Positions 34,259-43,506 are shown, counted from the stretch's first letter. The stretch is DNA of 64,000 nucleotides from Caldilineaceae bacterium (GCA_022827195.1 JAJDTL010000014.1:62001-126000); one strand, 5' to 3'. Notes: generated by a model from the letters alone, not told the origin. Program-made: numbers and translations.

Positions 34259-35635
34259 CTAAGCGCCCAGCAAAGCGTTGATGTCGACAGTTGCCTCATC
34301 CAGAGCTTCCTGCACGCTCTTTTCACCAAGTAGGACCGTTTCGAACGCCTCCGTTGTCCGATTCCTGAAGAAGGCGAATTCTCGACCGTACCAGCCTGGG
34401 CGCCACTCCATGTTCTCGGTGCATCGTTCACACTTCGAGAAACCTTCGATTCGTGAAGTCGCGATCAGATGCAAGGTCTGGAACCAGGGATCCTTGACCT
34501 GCTCGATGTGCTCGAGCGTTTCGTAGGCCGGCTGCCCCGCCGTTTCGGCGTAGATATGCTGCACATCCCAGTCGGTCGCCATCTCGATTGTGAAGAGGGC
34601 AGCCTGCTCCTTCTTGTCAGACTTGCTGTTTACGGTAAATCCGTTGCCGCCGTATCGGTGGCTGCGGGTTGCACTCCACGGCAGCGCAATCATCGCCACT
34701 TCCCACTCTGTCGGAGCCTGAAGGCCGGAGCCACTGAATTCGCACATGGCCAGCCCGGAATTATACACGCCGCCCTCGATCATCCCTTGGGCGGATACCG
34801 TCGGCGACACTCTATGCGTGATGACCATGTCGGTCATCGCCTGCACTGCAGCCACGTTGGCTGGCGAGTTGATAATCGTCTCCTGCTCGTTAAAGTCCCA
34901 AATGCCGTCGTCGAACATCAATTCGCCGCTGTGCTGGTGCATCACGCCGTCGGGCAGCCACCACATGTCGTTCCAGGTACGGGAGTCGCCGTACTGTTCA
35001 TGCGTACCGTCAGACCTGATCTTGGTGCCCGCTTTGGCAAACTCCACATAGTCGTCCCAAGTCCAGGTGTCGAACTCCGGCGTGCCCCACTCCGGCAACT
35101 TGATTCCGGTCTCATCGGCCATGGGTTTGTTGATGAAGCCGACAACCGCTTCATCGAAGAAGATGGAAAGGGCATAGACGACGCCCTTGTAGCCGCTGTC
35201 AATTCTCTGGTCTACGGCGAACTTGCTCATGTCGAGCTGGGCCGCCTCAATGTAGGGGGTCAAGGGATCCATCAGGCCGCCGGCAAAGACAACCCCATAA
35301 ATGCCGGGCCCGACCATGAGGGAGTCCGGTGCCACGCCTGAGACGAGCTCAATCAGAAACTTTTCTTCCCAAAACGGAAGATGTTCTTCCTGCACTTTGA
35401 GCCCTGTCTTCTCTTCAACGATGGGAATCATCCCACTTTGGTCCCGCAGATAGTCTCCCCACCAGTGGGAGACCCGAATCTCCGCCGGTGCGGGCGGCCA
35501 GGAGATTTCCCCGACTTCCTCGGTGGTGGGTTCAACCGCCGTTGGCATCGGCACGCAGGCGGTGGCCAGAATCCCTGCGGCTGCGCCAGCCGACGCACGC
35601 AGGAAGTCTCGCCGGGTCAAATCTTTGCGGGTCAT
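34259..35635 (-). CDS. Extracellular sugar-binding lipoprotein (family 1 solute-binding protein)
   Basis: 458 residues. The start is placed at the third of three consecutive ATG codons (35635), six bases after GGAAAGGAG; the frame extends to 35755 without another site. The N-terminus has the twin-arginine motif TRRDFLRA and a lipobox ATAC at about residue 26, then a Thr/Glu-rich linker. The body carries SHWWGDYLRDQSGMIPIVEEKTG, almost the same as in the binding protein at 25499. It feeds the permeases at 32056-33882. Downstream genes encode the sulfatase-fold and GH127-like enzymes, hinting at a modified arabinose-containing oligosaccharide. Confidence 0.93.
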   Translation of the reverse strand: MTRKDLTRRDFLRASAGAAAGILATACVPMPTAVEPTTEEVGEISWPPAPAEIRVSHWWGDYLRDQSGMIPIVEEKTGLKVQEEHLPFWEEKFLIELVSGVAPDSLMVGPGIYGVVFAGGLMDPLTPYIEAAQLDMSKFAVDQRIDSGYKGVVYALSIFFDEAVVGFINKPMADETGIKLPEWGTPEFDTWTWDDYVEFAKAGTKIRSDGTHEQYGDSRTWNDMWWLPDGVMHQHSGELMFDDGIWDFNEQETIINSPANVAAVQAMTDMVITHRVSPTVSAQGMIEGGVYNSGLAMCEFSGSGLQAPTEWEVAMIALPWSATRSHRYGGNGFTVNSKSDKKEQAALFTIEMATDWDVQHIYAETAGQPAYETLEHIEQVKDPWFQTLHLIATSRIEGFSKCERCTENMEWRPGWYGREFAFFRNRTTEAFETVLLGEKSVQEALDEATVDINALLGA

Positions 35636-36252
35636 CATCATCTCCTTTCCGAAGTCGAGGGATGGATTCTTCGGCAATGCAGCGCGGGTACGAATGACTG
35701 CGCGTCTTAACTCGGAAGTCTCCTCCTTTCCCGGCGATGATAAGCTGCAGTTCATTGAGTTCTATCAACGACATCTCAGGCCGAGTCTTTGCAGCAAGTG
35801 GTCAGCCTCGCTTCGATGCGCCAGAGCCATGAATCCTGCCACCTTCCGGGGATGGCTCAGCCATTGAAGCGCAACCACCCGCAAAGGCCCATTGGAGAGT
35901 TGATAAATATATTACATATAAAGGAAGGTTCTTGTCAACAAGCAAGAATTGCCTGGCCTGAACTGCCCCTTCAAAGCCGTAATACAACTTAAAGCTATAG
36001 TCTTACAATTCCGATTGACTGGTTCTGTAGGATAGGAGAGCCGATGTGAGAGGGAGACGTGAATTGAGGACACGAACTCTGAGGACGCCGTTCTTCTGCT
36101 GATCGCGTGCGATCATGTGACGTCTGCCGGTCTGAAGAGAGGGATTGCGATGGTAGCCGGTTAGGCTGATGGGTTACTTGCCTCTCTTGTCGCGTTGAAG
36201 CTGTTCGGGCGCGAGCCCGGCACTCGTTCACACCTTGCAATCGAAACAGGCG
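35636..36252. other. 617-base region upstream of the 35635 operon
   Basis: No convincing gene. It contains the minus-strand promoter candidate at 35909-35938. Near the GroEL-like stop it holds a small CGGGC/GCCCG stem with a GCGA loop (36206-36219), which could contribute to ending the GroEL-like transcript. Confidence 0.6.
35909..35938 (-). promoter_or_regulatory. Candidate promoter and operator for the 35635 operon
   Basis: On the minus strand a perfect TTGACA (35938-35933) is followed by an AT-rich block with TAATAT at 18 bases spacing or GTAATA at 17. The -35 lies inside a CTTGT-CA-ACAAG inverted repeat (35931-35942 on the plus strand), which could be a repressor site. The leader to ATG 35635 would be about 270 bases. 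Confidence 0.5.
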
Positions 36253-37983
36253 TCAGGGATTATAGGCCACGTCTTCAACACTCTTGCGTTGCGTCAATAC
36301 CACCGCCTCTGTCGTCAATACCAGCACCGCTGTTCTCGCCGCCATCTCCAGGGCCAGACGCAACACCTTAGCCGGATCGACGATTCCCGCCGCCCTCATA
36401 TTGACAATCCGTCCTGAGACAGCGTCGAAGCCCCGTTCCGGAGCACCTGCCCCGACCTTGGCGACAACTGTCGACGCTTCATACCCCGCATTGGACGCGA
36501 TCTGTCGTAACGGTGCGGTCAACGCCGCGGCAGCAGTGCGGACACCCATCGCCTCATCTGTGTCTTGCGGCTTCGTCGCCAGGTCGTCCAGGAACGGGAT
36601 GCAGCCGAGGTAGGCCGCGCCGCCGCCTGGCACGGTACCTTCTTGGACCGCTGCACGGACGGTTCTGATCGCATCTTCAGCCGATTGCCGTTTGAGTTGG
36701 CCCTCGATCTTGGTGAACGCCCCGATTTTCAGAATCGCAGTGCCACCGGACATATTGGCCAGGCGCCGCCGCAGCATGTCTGGTTGGGCTGTAGGTCTCT
36801 CCTCGGCCAATTCCGCCTGCAATTGGGCAATGCGGCCATGAATCTTCGGTATGTTGCCCCGGGGACTGATCAGCGTGAAATCCTTCCGCCTGGCGACCAC
36901 CCGCCGCGCGCCGCCAAAATCCTCCATGCGGAACTCCTCCAGCCGGCGGCCCGCCGCCGTGTCGATCAAATTCGCACCGCAAAGAATGGCCAGGTCCTTG
37001 AGGATCTCCGGGCGGCTCAGTACCAGCCCCGGCGCCGTGATTGGCGCAATCGGCAGCCCCTTCTTCGAATTGAGCAGGAGCGTGCCCAGCGCCTCCCCTT
37101 CGATCTTGCGGGCGATGATCACCAGGCTTTCCGCTTGTGCATTGCGGGCCTGCTCCACAATGGGGACCACATGCGCGGCCGATGAAATCTCCATATCGGC
37201 GAGGGCGATGCCGGGATTCATCATCACCGCAGCATGTTGCGCCTCATCGGTCACGAACTCAGTGTCAGCCAGGCCGCTGTCCCAGCGCACGTTTTCGACG
37301 TACTCCCGGTCCATGACCGTCCCGGTAAACTCCTCGACGACAATTGGCCCTTCCGCGCCAATGACTTCAAAGATTTCGGCGACCAGTTCGGCCAGGGCTG
37401 GATCGCCGGTTGCCGAGCCGGTGAGTGCAGCGATGGCCGGTTGTCCGTCAAGCGGTTGCGCAACCTCCGCCAACTGTTCGACCGCCACGCGAACGCCTTT
37501 CTCCAGTCCGCGGCAGACCGTCACCGGGTTGGCGCCGGCCGCCACAGCGCGCATCCCTTCCAGAATCATCGCCCGCGCCAGTACAGCGGCGGTGGCGCTG
37601 CCATCCCCCATCGTTTCGCGTGCGTGCCAGGCCAGGTGACGGATCAGCATCGCTCCGGTGTTAGCATATCGATTGGGGATCTCGATCATCCGCCTTGCGA
37701 TGGTGGCCGCATCGCTCAGCAGCTCTGGGGCGGCATTGTTGCTGCTCAACGAAGCGACGGCCACGGTGCGACTCAACGGCCCGAGTGTTGCCGCCATGGG
37801 CGCGGTCATCGTTTCGACCCCCTGCTTCAGCGCCCTGTGAACTTCCGGGGCGAAGAGTACTCCCTTCCTTTTGTCCTCTCCCCTGGGAACAAAGGCAGGC
37901 GGCTGTGGTGTCCCCGGCGGGGGACGCTTGGGCGGCGGCTTGCGGTAGCCTTCGGCCTTCTTGGGCTTCTGCTGTATCAGCAT
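36253..37983 (-). CDS. Divergent GroEL-family (group I) chaperonin paralogue
   Basis: 576 residues. Group I chaperonin motifs are present: ATLGPLSRTVAV (residues 65-76), LLSDAATIARRM (Asp91), GDGSATAAVLARAM (126-139; GDGTTT in GroEL), the AEDAIRTVRAAVQEGTVPGGG stretch (435-455) with the catalytic Asp, and GFDAVSGRIVNMRAAGIVDPAKV near the end. ATP-site residues seem kept. Unusual are a basic, proline-rich N-terminal extension of about 38 residues, the lack of the C-terminal Gly-Gly-Met tail, and no GroES gene next to it. The gene starts 15 bases after the zinc dehydrogenase stop. This is probably not the main chaperonin; a specialised or cofactor-independent role is possible. Confidence 0.9.
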   Translation of the reverse strand: MLIQQKPKKAEGYRKPPPKRPPPGTPQPPAFVPRGEDKRKGVLFAPEVHRALKQGVETMTAPMAATLGPLSRTVAVASLSSNNAAPELLSDAATIARRMIEIPNRYANTGAMLIRHLAWHARETMGDGSATAAVLARAMILEGMRAVAAGANPVTVCRGLEKGVRVAVEQLAEVAQPLDGQPAIAALTGSATGDPALAELVAEIFEVIGAEGPIVVEEFTGTVMDREYVENVRWDSGLADTEFVTDEAQHAAVMMNPGIALADMEISSAAHVVPIVEQARNAQAESLVIIARKIEGEALGTLLLNSKKGLPIAPITAPGLVLSRPEILKDLAILCGANLIDTAAGRRLEEFRMEDFGGARRVVARRKDFTLISPRGNIPKIHGRIAQLQAELAEERPTAQPDMLRRRLANMSGGTAILKIGAFTKIEGQLKRQSAEDAIRTVRAAVQEGTVPGGGAAYLGCIPFLDDLATKPQDTDEAMGVRTAAAALTAPLRQIASNAGYEASTVVAKVGAGAPERGFDAVSGRIVNMRAAGIVDPAKVLRLALEMAARTAVLVLTTEAVVLTQRKSVEDVAYNP

Positions 37984-37998
37984 GATGCTTCAGCTCTC

Positions 37999-39021
37999 TT
38001 AGGGAACGAACGCTGCCTTGATCACGCCGTCGCGGTATTGGCCGGTTACTTCGAACGCCGCCGCATGTTCCTCCAGCGCGAAGCGATGCGTCAGCAGCGC
38101 CCGCAGCTCGATTCGGCCAGACTGGTTGATCTGCAATGCCGCGGCAAAGTCGGGAAAACTCCAGCCGCACATGCCGCGTACCGTCAGCTGTTTCTGGATC
38201 AGCCCGTTGAGCGCAAGAGGAATGGTATCGCCGCCGCCCTCGATGACGATCGTCCCATTCACGCCCGCGACGGCCAGCGCGAGCTCGGCCGCGCGCGTCG
38301 AACCCGCGCACTGCAACACACGGTCCGCGCCCAGCCCGCCGGTCAGTTCGAGGACTCTCTCCTCGGCCGCTTCAACCGGCAATGCGACCGTATCCGTCGC
38401 GCCAAGCCGCTTGCCCACCGCCAGTCGATCTTCGTCCCGCGGCAGCCCGACCAGGATCAACTGGCCGGGGTCCCGCAGCCTGGCGTACTGCAACACGAGC
38501 AGGCCGATCGGTCCCGGGCCGATCACGACGACGCTTTGGCCCGCTTCGATGCCCGCCCGCCGGACGACCGCGTGCGCGTTGGCTGACGGCTCGGTCATCG
38601 CCGCCTCTTCGAGCGAGAAACTGTCTTCGATCGGATGCAGCTTCGCAGCAGGCGCAACGATGTACTGGCCGAATCCGCCGGGAAGCTGAAATCCCATCTC
38701 CTGCAGGTCTGCGCACAGGTTGATGCGCCCGCGGCGGCAATGGCGGCACCCGCCGCACGACAGGTAGGTCTCGACCGCAACGCGCGCGCCGGGTTTGACC
38801 TGGGTGACACCTGCACCAACTTCCTTGACCACGCCGCTGAACTCGTGTCCCGGCGTGACCGGATAGCTCAGACCGGGGATTCCGCCCGACAGGATGTAGT
38901 GATCGGTGTGGCAGATCGTGGCCGCCGCAATCCTTACCAGCGCGTCGCCATCGCCGATTTCCGGCACCACGCGCTCGACCAACTCGACCTGATGGGGCGC
39001 GACAACACTCAGCGCTTGCAT
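37999..39021 (-). CDS. Zinc-dependent alcohol dehydrogenase (sorbitol/threonine dehydrogenase-like)
   Basis: 340 residues of the MDR superfamily. Catalytic zinc ligands: Cys in ICHTDH and GHEF. The structural zinc cluster is CGGCRHCRRGRINLC. The nucleotide-binding motif is VVVIGPGPIGLLVLQYARL. Likely NAD-dependent oxidation of a sugar alcohol or similar secondary alcohol. ATG 39021 gives the usual N-terminus (MQALSVVAPHQVELVERVVPE), although the ribosome site is weak; the frame stays open to 39234 inside the next gene. It is 20 bases downstream of a TIM-barrel isomerase gene, an arrangement repeated at 43570-45545. Confidence 0.9.
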   Translation of the reverse strand: MQALSVVAPHQVELVERVVPEIGDGDALVRIAAATICHTDHYILSGGIPGLSYPVTPGHEFSGVVKEVGAGVTQVKPGARVAVETYLSCGGCRHCRRGRINLCADLQEMGFQLPGGFGQYIVAPAAKLHPIEDSFSLEEAAMTEPSANAHAVVRRAGIEAGQSVVVIGPGPIGLLVLQYARLRDPGQLILVGLPRDEDRLAVGKRLGATDTVALPVEAAEERVLELTGGLGADRVLQCAGSTRAAELALAVAGVNGTIVIEGGGDTIPLALNGLIQKQLTVRGMCGWSFPDFAAALQINQSGRIELRALLTHRFALEEHAAAFEVTGQYRDGVIKAAFVP

Positions 39022-39041
39022 AGCAATCGCACGATAATTAT

Positions 39042-39989
39042 CTAGTCCGCCAGCGTGCGCAAAATGATCGGATCGAGGAACTGCACACTCTTGATGATGC
39101 CCTCCGCGGCGCTCATAATCGGGTCCTCGTGTTCGATGCTCAGAGCGCCGTCGTAGCCGACAAGACGCAGCGCGCTGACAAAGTCTCGCCACCACACCTC
39201 GCCGTGGCCGTAGCCCAGCGTGCGATAGTCCCACGCCCGCTCGCCAATAACTTCCATTGGCCGAATGTCCAGCCCGCCGTTGAGGGCCATCTCCTGCGGG
39301 TTGAGGCGCGTGTCCTTGGCGTGTACGTGGAAGACGAATCCCTCGCCGAACGCAGGGATGACGACGAGCGGATCGATGCCCTGGTAGAAAAAGTGGCTCG
39401 GGTCGAGGTTGACGCCCACGCTCGGTCCGGCAATCTCGCGCAACCGAAACATCGTGCGCGGGTTGAAGGCAATCTGGCCGGGATGGAGCTCGATCGCCAC
39501 CTTCACGCCGTGGTCGGCCGCAAACGGTCCGGCCTTCTCCCAGAATGGCGTGACAACCTCATCCCACTGCCAGCGGTCTGTCTCGGCAAACTCCGGCTGT
39601 TGCGGATGGATTGGCCAGCTGGGATACGGCGAACCGCTCGGATCGCCCGGGCAACCGCTCATCGTCACCATCGTATCAAGCCCGAGCTTGTGCGCCAGCT
39701 GCACCGTCTTGTGATAGACCTCCTGCGAGCTGGGACCGCGCTCAGGATGCGGGTCGAGCAGGTTGCCGTTGCAGTTGAGCGCGCTCAGCATCAGGCCGCG
39801 GCTCTCGATTGCGTCCAGGAACCTCTTGCGCGCCTCTTCGCTCTCCAGCAGCTCATCCAGGTTGCAGTGCTGCGCGGGCGAAAAATTGCCCGTTCCGATC
39901 TCGACCGCCTCGATTCCATGTTCGACGATCCAGTCGAGAGCCTCGCTGAACGGAGCCTGGATGCCATCTGTAAACAGGCCAATCTTCAT
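39042..39989 (-). CDS. Xylose-isomerase-like TIM-barrel sugar isomerase/epimerase
   Basis: 315 residues of the AP-endonuclease-2/xylose-isomerase-like superfamily. Metal-site residues are seen in AIELHPG (Glu), NLDPSHF (Asp and His), HVHAKD (His, Asp) and SIEHED (Glu). Members epimerise or isomerise sugars and sugar phosphates, and some carry out elimination on 3-keto-glycosides when paired with an oxidoreductase. AGAGGAGA precedes ATG 39989. Downstream comes the zinc dehydrogenase and upstream the P450. No signal peptide. Confidence 0.88.
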   Translation of the reverse strand: MKIGLFTDGIQAPFSEALDWIVEHGIEAVEIGTGNFSPAQHCNLDELLESEEARKRFLDAIESRGLMLSALNCNGNLLDPHPERGPSSQEVYHKTVQLAHKLGLDTMVTMSGCPGDPSGSPYPSWPIHPQQPEFAETDRWQWDEVVTPFWEKAGPFAADHGVKVAIELHPGQIAFNPRTMFRLREIAGPSVGVNLDPSHFFYQGIDPLVVIPAFGEGFVFHVHAKDTRLNPQEMALNGGLDIRPMEVIGERAWDYRTLGYGHGEVWWRDFVSALRLVGYDGALSIEHEDPIMSAAEGIIKSVQFLDPIILRTLAD

Positions 39990-40028
39990 AGCAATCTCCT
40001 CTTTGTGGCGGGTAGGGCCCGATTCTCG

Positions 40029-41288
40029 CTAGTAGACGACCGGCAACGACTTCAACATGCGCAGACCAGCCGTTTCGCGCCAGGGTGGGTTTTGGCGCCA
40101 GCTGCTGTCGGCGAAGCGAATCTCCGGCAGGCGGCGCAGTAGAGTGTTCACGGCGATTTCACCCATAAGGCGGGCCAGCGGCGCGCCCAGACAGAAGTGG
40201 ATGCCCCAGCCAAAGGCCACGTGCTTGTTCGGCTGGCGGCAAATGTCTAGCCGGTCCGGGTCGGGGAACTGCTCCGGATCGCGGTTGGCCGCAGCGAGCA
40301 TCAGGACCACCGCCTGCCCCACACGGACCTGCTGACCGCCGATCTCCAGGTCTTCCAGCGCCAGGCGCGTATCGCGCGGCCCCGGGCTTTCGTATCGGAG
40401 GAACTCTTCCACCGCGGAGTCGATCAGAGAGGGGTCGGCCTTGAGCTTTTCAAGCTCGGCCGGATTCTGCAGCAGCGCAAGCATGCCGTTGCCGATCAGG
40501 CCTGTCGTCGTGTCATGTCCGCCGACGAGCATCTGTACGCACATGGCGAACAACTCGTCGGCGCTGAGCCGGTTGCCTTCTTCCTCGACCAGGACCAGCG
40601 CGCTGATCATGTCATCGCGCGGGCTGCGCTGGCGTTCCTCCGTGATCTCGTGGAAGTACTCGGTCAGGTCAAGCAGGCTCTTCAGGGAGCCCTCCGCGAC
40701 GTTGGAAATCTCAAGTTCGCTGCCATCGATGAATGCAACGATGTCTTCGACCCACTGTGTGAACTGCGTAACGTCCTGCGGCGGGATGCCGAGCAGCTCA
40801 CACACGACCGTAACCGGCAACGGGTAGGCGAAATCGGCGATCACGTCCATCTGCCCCTGTGTCTCGGCCCCGTCGACGAGCCCGTCCACAATTTCCTGGA
40901 TGCGCGGACGCATGCCCGCCACGACCGCCGGCGTGAAGGCCAGGTGGACCAGCCGCCGCAGGCGCGTATGGTCGGGCGGGTCCGTGTGCGAGACCCACAT
41001 CGACAGATGCCGGCCGAGCCTCTCCACCTTCTTGCGCAGCGAAGGAGGAAGCTGCTTCATCTTCACCTGCATCTTGTCCGAGGAGAGCCGCGGGTCGGCG
41101 TGGCCCGCCAGCACATCGTCATAGCGGGTCACCAGCCAGCAGTCTAGCGGCGCGCACCAGTGTACGGGAGACTCCTGCCGCAACATGTGGAAGAGGGGAT
41201 ATGGGTCCGCCAGCCGCGCGCGGCAGAACAGGTCGTACTCGCTCCTCAATTCGGCATTCGAACGGGGCAAATCCACGGTTCCACTCAT
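40029..41288 (-). CDS. Cytochrome P450
   Basis: 419 residues from ATG 41288, a normal length for a soluble bacterial P450. Motifs: I-helix GGHDTTTG (oxygen-activating Asp-Thr), K-helix ExxR in EEFLRYE, the following PGPRDT region, and the heme-binding loop FGWGIHFCLGAPLAR with the proximal Cys at about residue 366. The frame is open to 41516; ATG 41378 is an alternative start but adds a Pro/Ala-rich stretch atypical of the family. Role: monooxygenation of an unknown compound in the cytoplasm. No ferredoxin or reductase gene is nearby. It is separated from the isomerase gene by 39 bases and may be co-transcribed. Confidence 0.92.
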   Translation of the reverse strand: MSGTVDLPRSNAELRSEYDLFCRARLADPYPLFHMLRQESPVHWCAPLDCWLVTRYDDVLAGHADPRLSSDKMQVKMKQLPPSLRKKVERLGRHLSMWVSHTDPPDHTRLRRLVHLAFTPAVVAGMRPRIQEIVDGLVDGAETQGQMDVIADFAYPLPVTVVCELLGIPPQDVTQFTQWVEDIVAFIDGSELEISNVAEGSLKSLLDLTEYFHEITEERQRSPRDDMISALVLVEEEGNRLSADELFAMCVQMLVGGHDTTTGLIGNGMLALLQNPAELEKLKADPSLIDSAVEEFLRYESPGPRDTRLALEDLEIGGQQVRVGQAVVLMLAAANRDPEQFPDPDRLDICRQPNKHVAFGWGIHFCLGAPLARLMGEIAVNTLLRRLPEIRFADSSWRQNPPWRETAGLRMLKSLPVVY

Positions 41289-41491
41289 CCCAATCGGCGG
41301 CTCTGGTTTGAACGCGGTCGCAGGCTGTGATGGAATCGGGGCGTGGCCACGGGCGTTGCCGCCCATGCAGGTAGGCATTGTACGCCACCGCTGTTTCTCT
41401 GTCAACGAGTCCTCAGACCCGGCGAAGTCCAGAATTGGGGTAAAGATTCCCATACCCCGAGCAGAAACAGAGCCACACCCGTTCCCTGCAC

Positions 41492-41519
41492 TACCTGACC
41501 ACTGACCACTGGCCACTGC
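41492..41519. repeat. Heptamer array, ACCACTG type, four units
   Basis: Four consecutive 7-bp units: CTACCTG, ACCACTG, ACCACTG, GCCACTG. The same unit family appears at 45627-45675 and 49143-49187. Confidence 0.85.
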
Positions 41520-41672
41520 CGTTGAACGGTCGGGCCGTCCCGGCCCTCCCTCGTGCGGGGGGACTCCCCCCGCAACGCCCCCTTGTGTATGCCACCGTGC
41601 CTGCCCGTCCCCGGCCGCCGCGTCAAAGCCAACCGTGCCGACGCCAGCGTGCGTGCGCGGCTCCCGCAGTTC

Positions 41673-41707
41673 GAATCACGAATCACGAGTCACGAATCAC
41701 GACTCAC
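41673..41707. repeat. Heptamer array, GAATCAC type, five units
   Basis: Five consecutive 7-bp units: GAATCAC, GAATCAC, GAGTCAC, GAATCAC, GACTCAC. It is a different unit from the array 150 bases earlier but has the same period. Confidence 0.9.
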
Positions 41708-41916
41708 GGCCGTCCCGGCCAACCGGCAGTTTCGGCCTGTTTGCGTTTGGGTGGCGGATATGTTGAAATCCCCTTGACCGAAGCCTGAAGACTCTTGAAA
41801 TTTATAATATATAATTTGATCATTGGTCGAATCGAAGTCGAGAGCGCGAAACGACCTGGCGTCGGCCCGGTCCGTTTCGGCGCCGCCTGCCGTACGGCAT
41901 CTGAGAGGAGGCTGTT

Positions 41917-43506
41917 GTGCTGAAAATCGAAGGCTACGCCGACCGCTTGAGCGTTCAGCCCGGCGATGAGATCGGCTTCCACATCTCCACCAACGCGTCT
42001 TCCTACGACATCGAAATCGCCCGCGTCGGCGCGACGCGGGAGCCGGTCTGGAGCCGCGCCGGTCTGGAAGGCCGCGACTACCCAACGCCGGAAAACGCGT
42101 CGTCGTACGGCTGCGGCTGGCCTGCCGCCCTCCAATTGTCGGTCCCCCAGGAATGGCAGTCCGGTTACTACAGCGCCATGCTCCATGCCTCCGCCGCCGA
42201 TGGCCGCACCGCGATCGGAGAGCTGTCCTTTGTCGTCAGGTCGGCGCATCCGGGGCGCGACACGTCTATCCTGCTGCAGCTGACCACTAATACCGATTGC
42301 GCCTACAACACCTGGGGTGGCTATACCTTCTATAGCGGCCCCGACGGTCCGGCGCGGCGCCTGTCCTTCGCGCGCCCCTTCGCCGGTTTCCGTCTGGACG
42401 AGAGCCTGTTCCTGTTCGATGTGGAGACGGTATACGCCGACAAGCTGAATGAACGGGTCGTGGAGGACCGCCTGCAGAGCGAGTTCTCTGCGCACGGCTA
42501 CCCACTCACGCGCCACATCGCCATGACAGTCGAAGAGCCGGGCCTGCTCTGGCATATCCACGACCCGGGCGGGATCTACGCGGTCCGGAAAGAGGGCTCG
42601 CGGCTGCGAGTCTATGATGGCTACACCGTCTGGGAAAGCTGCTGGCACCACTGGCAGCAGCCATTCGTCGCCTGGGCCGAACGGGCCGGTTTCCGCCTCG
42701 ACTACGCCGTCAATGGCGACCTCGAATTCCATCCCGAGATCCTTGAAAACTACCGCCTGGTCCTCAGCGTCGGCCACGACGAATACTGGTCCTCGCCCAT
42801 GCGCGACAGCCTGGAGGCTTTCATCGCCGGAGGAGGCAACGCGGCCTTCTTCAGCGGCAACAACGTCTGGTGGCAGGTGCGTTTCGAAGAGGAGGGCCGC
42901 GACCTTGTCTGTTGGAAGGAGGACTACGAGCAGGACCCGGTCTACGCCGAAGGCAACCATGGCCTGCTCAGTACCATCTGGAGCCACCGCCTGGTCGACC
43001 GGCCCGAGAACCGGCTGACCGGCGTCTGCTTTGCTTACGGCGGCTATCACCGCTTCTTCGATCAGTTCCAGGACAGCGAAGGTGCCTACACGGTTCACCG
43101 GCCGGACCACTGGGTATTCGCCGGTACCGGACTGGAGCGCGGCGATCTTCTGGGCGCCAAAGATAAGATCGTCGGCTACGAGTGCGACGGCTGCGAGATC
43201 GACTGGCAGGACGGGCTGCCCGTACCCACGTACAATGACGGCACGCCTGATGGCTTCGAGATTCTTGCCACCGCACCGGCTGCCCTGACCGCCGCCGACA
43301 ACTCGCTCACCCTGGTGCCGGCCGCGATGTGGGGTGCCGGGTCCGATCGAAAACTTCCGCAGCCTGGCGCGGCCGTCTTGGGCACCTACACGCGCGGCGG
43401 CACCGTCTTTACCACCGGCTGCACCGACTGGTCCGAGGGTCTGCGCGGCGGCGATAGCGTGGTTGAGCAGATCTCCCACAATGTCCTTGCGCGACTGTCC
43501 AAGTAG
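41917..43506 (+). CDS. N,N-dimethylformamidase large-subunit-like protein
   Basis: 529 residues, GTG start with GAGAGGAGG upstream. An N-terminal beta-sandwich (about 1-110, IEGYADRLSVQPGDEIGFHIS) is followed by a large domain with the DMFase-beta-like conserved stretch TNTDCAYNTWGGYTFY, then VWESCWHHWQQ, SVGHDEYWSSPMRD and FFSGNNVWWQVRF. In true dimethylformamidase this subunit binds mononuclear iron; relatives are widespread, mostly uncharacterised, and often sit with sugar-acting genes. No small-subunit gene is adjacent and no signal peptide is seen. It is the first of three plus-strand genes with a zinc dehydrogenase and a TIM-barrel isomerase. I would not assume it acts on dimethylformamide. 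Confidence 0.8.
   Translation: MLKIEGYADRLSVQPGDEIGFHISTNASSYDIEIARVGATREPVWSRAGLEGRDYPTPENASSYGCGWPAALQLSVPQEWQSGYYSAMLHASAADGRTAIGELSFVVRSAHPGRDTSILLQLTTNTDCAYNTWGGYTFYSGPDGPARRLSFARPFAGFRLDESLFLFDVETVYADKLNERVVEDRLQSEFSAHGYPLTRHIAMTVEEPGLLWHIHDPGGIYAVRKEGSRLRVYDGYTVWESCWHHWQQPFVAWAERAGFRLDYAVNGDLEFHPEILENYRLVLSVGHDEYWSSPMRDSLEAFIAGGGNAAFFSGNNVWWQVRFEEEGRDLVCWKEDYEQDPVYAEGNHGLLSTIWSHRLVDRPENRLTGVCFAYGGYHRFFDQFQDSEGAYTVHRPDHWVFAGTGLERGDLLGAKDKIVGYECDGCEIDWQDGLPVPTYNDGTPDGFEILATAPAALTAADNSLTLVPAAMWGAGSDRKLPQPGAAVLGTYTRGGTVFTTGCTDWSEGLRGGDSVVEQISHNVLARLSK

Larger units (their letters stand above)
41289..41916. other. 628-base divergent region with heptamer repeats
   Basis: It separates the P450 (minus) from the dimethylformamidase-like gene (plus). 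No gene was recognised. It holds the heptamer arrays at 41492-41519 and 41673-41707, and an AT-rich block with two TATAAT boxes at 41803-41815. TTGACC lies 23 bases before the first box and TTGAAA (41795-41800) is too close, so no well-spaced -35 is seen for the plus-strand gene. Confidence 0.6.

Noticed and set aside
33837..34262. Plus-strand frame of 141 codons in the gap after the permease gene
   Set aside because: Overlaps the N-terminus of the MalF-type permease, lacks a ribosome site and motifs; the hairpins in the gap suggest a regulatory leader.
41492..41707. CRISPR-like array
   Set aside because: The repeat period is 7 bp with no spacers; no Cas genes occur in the window.
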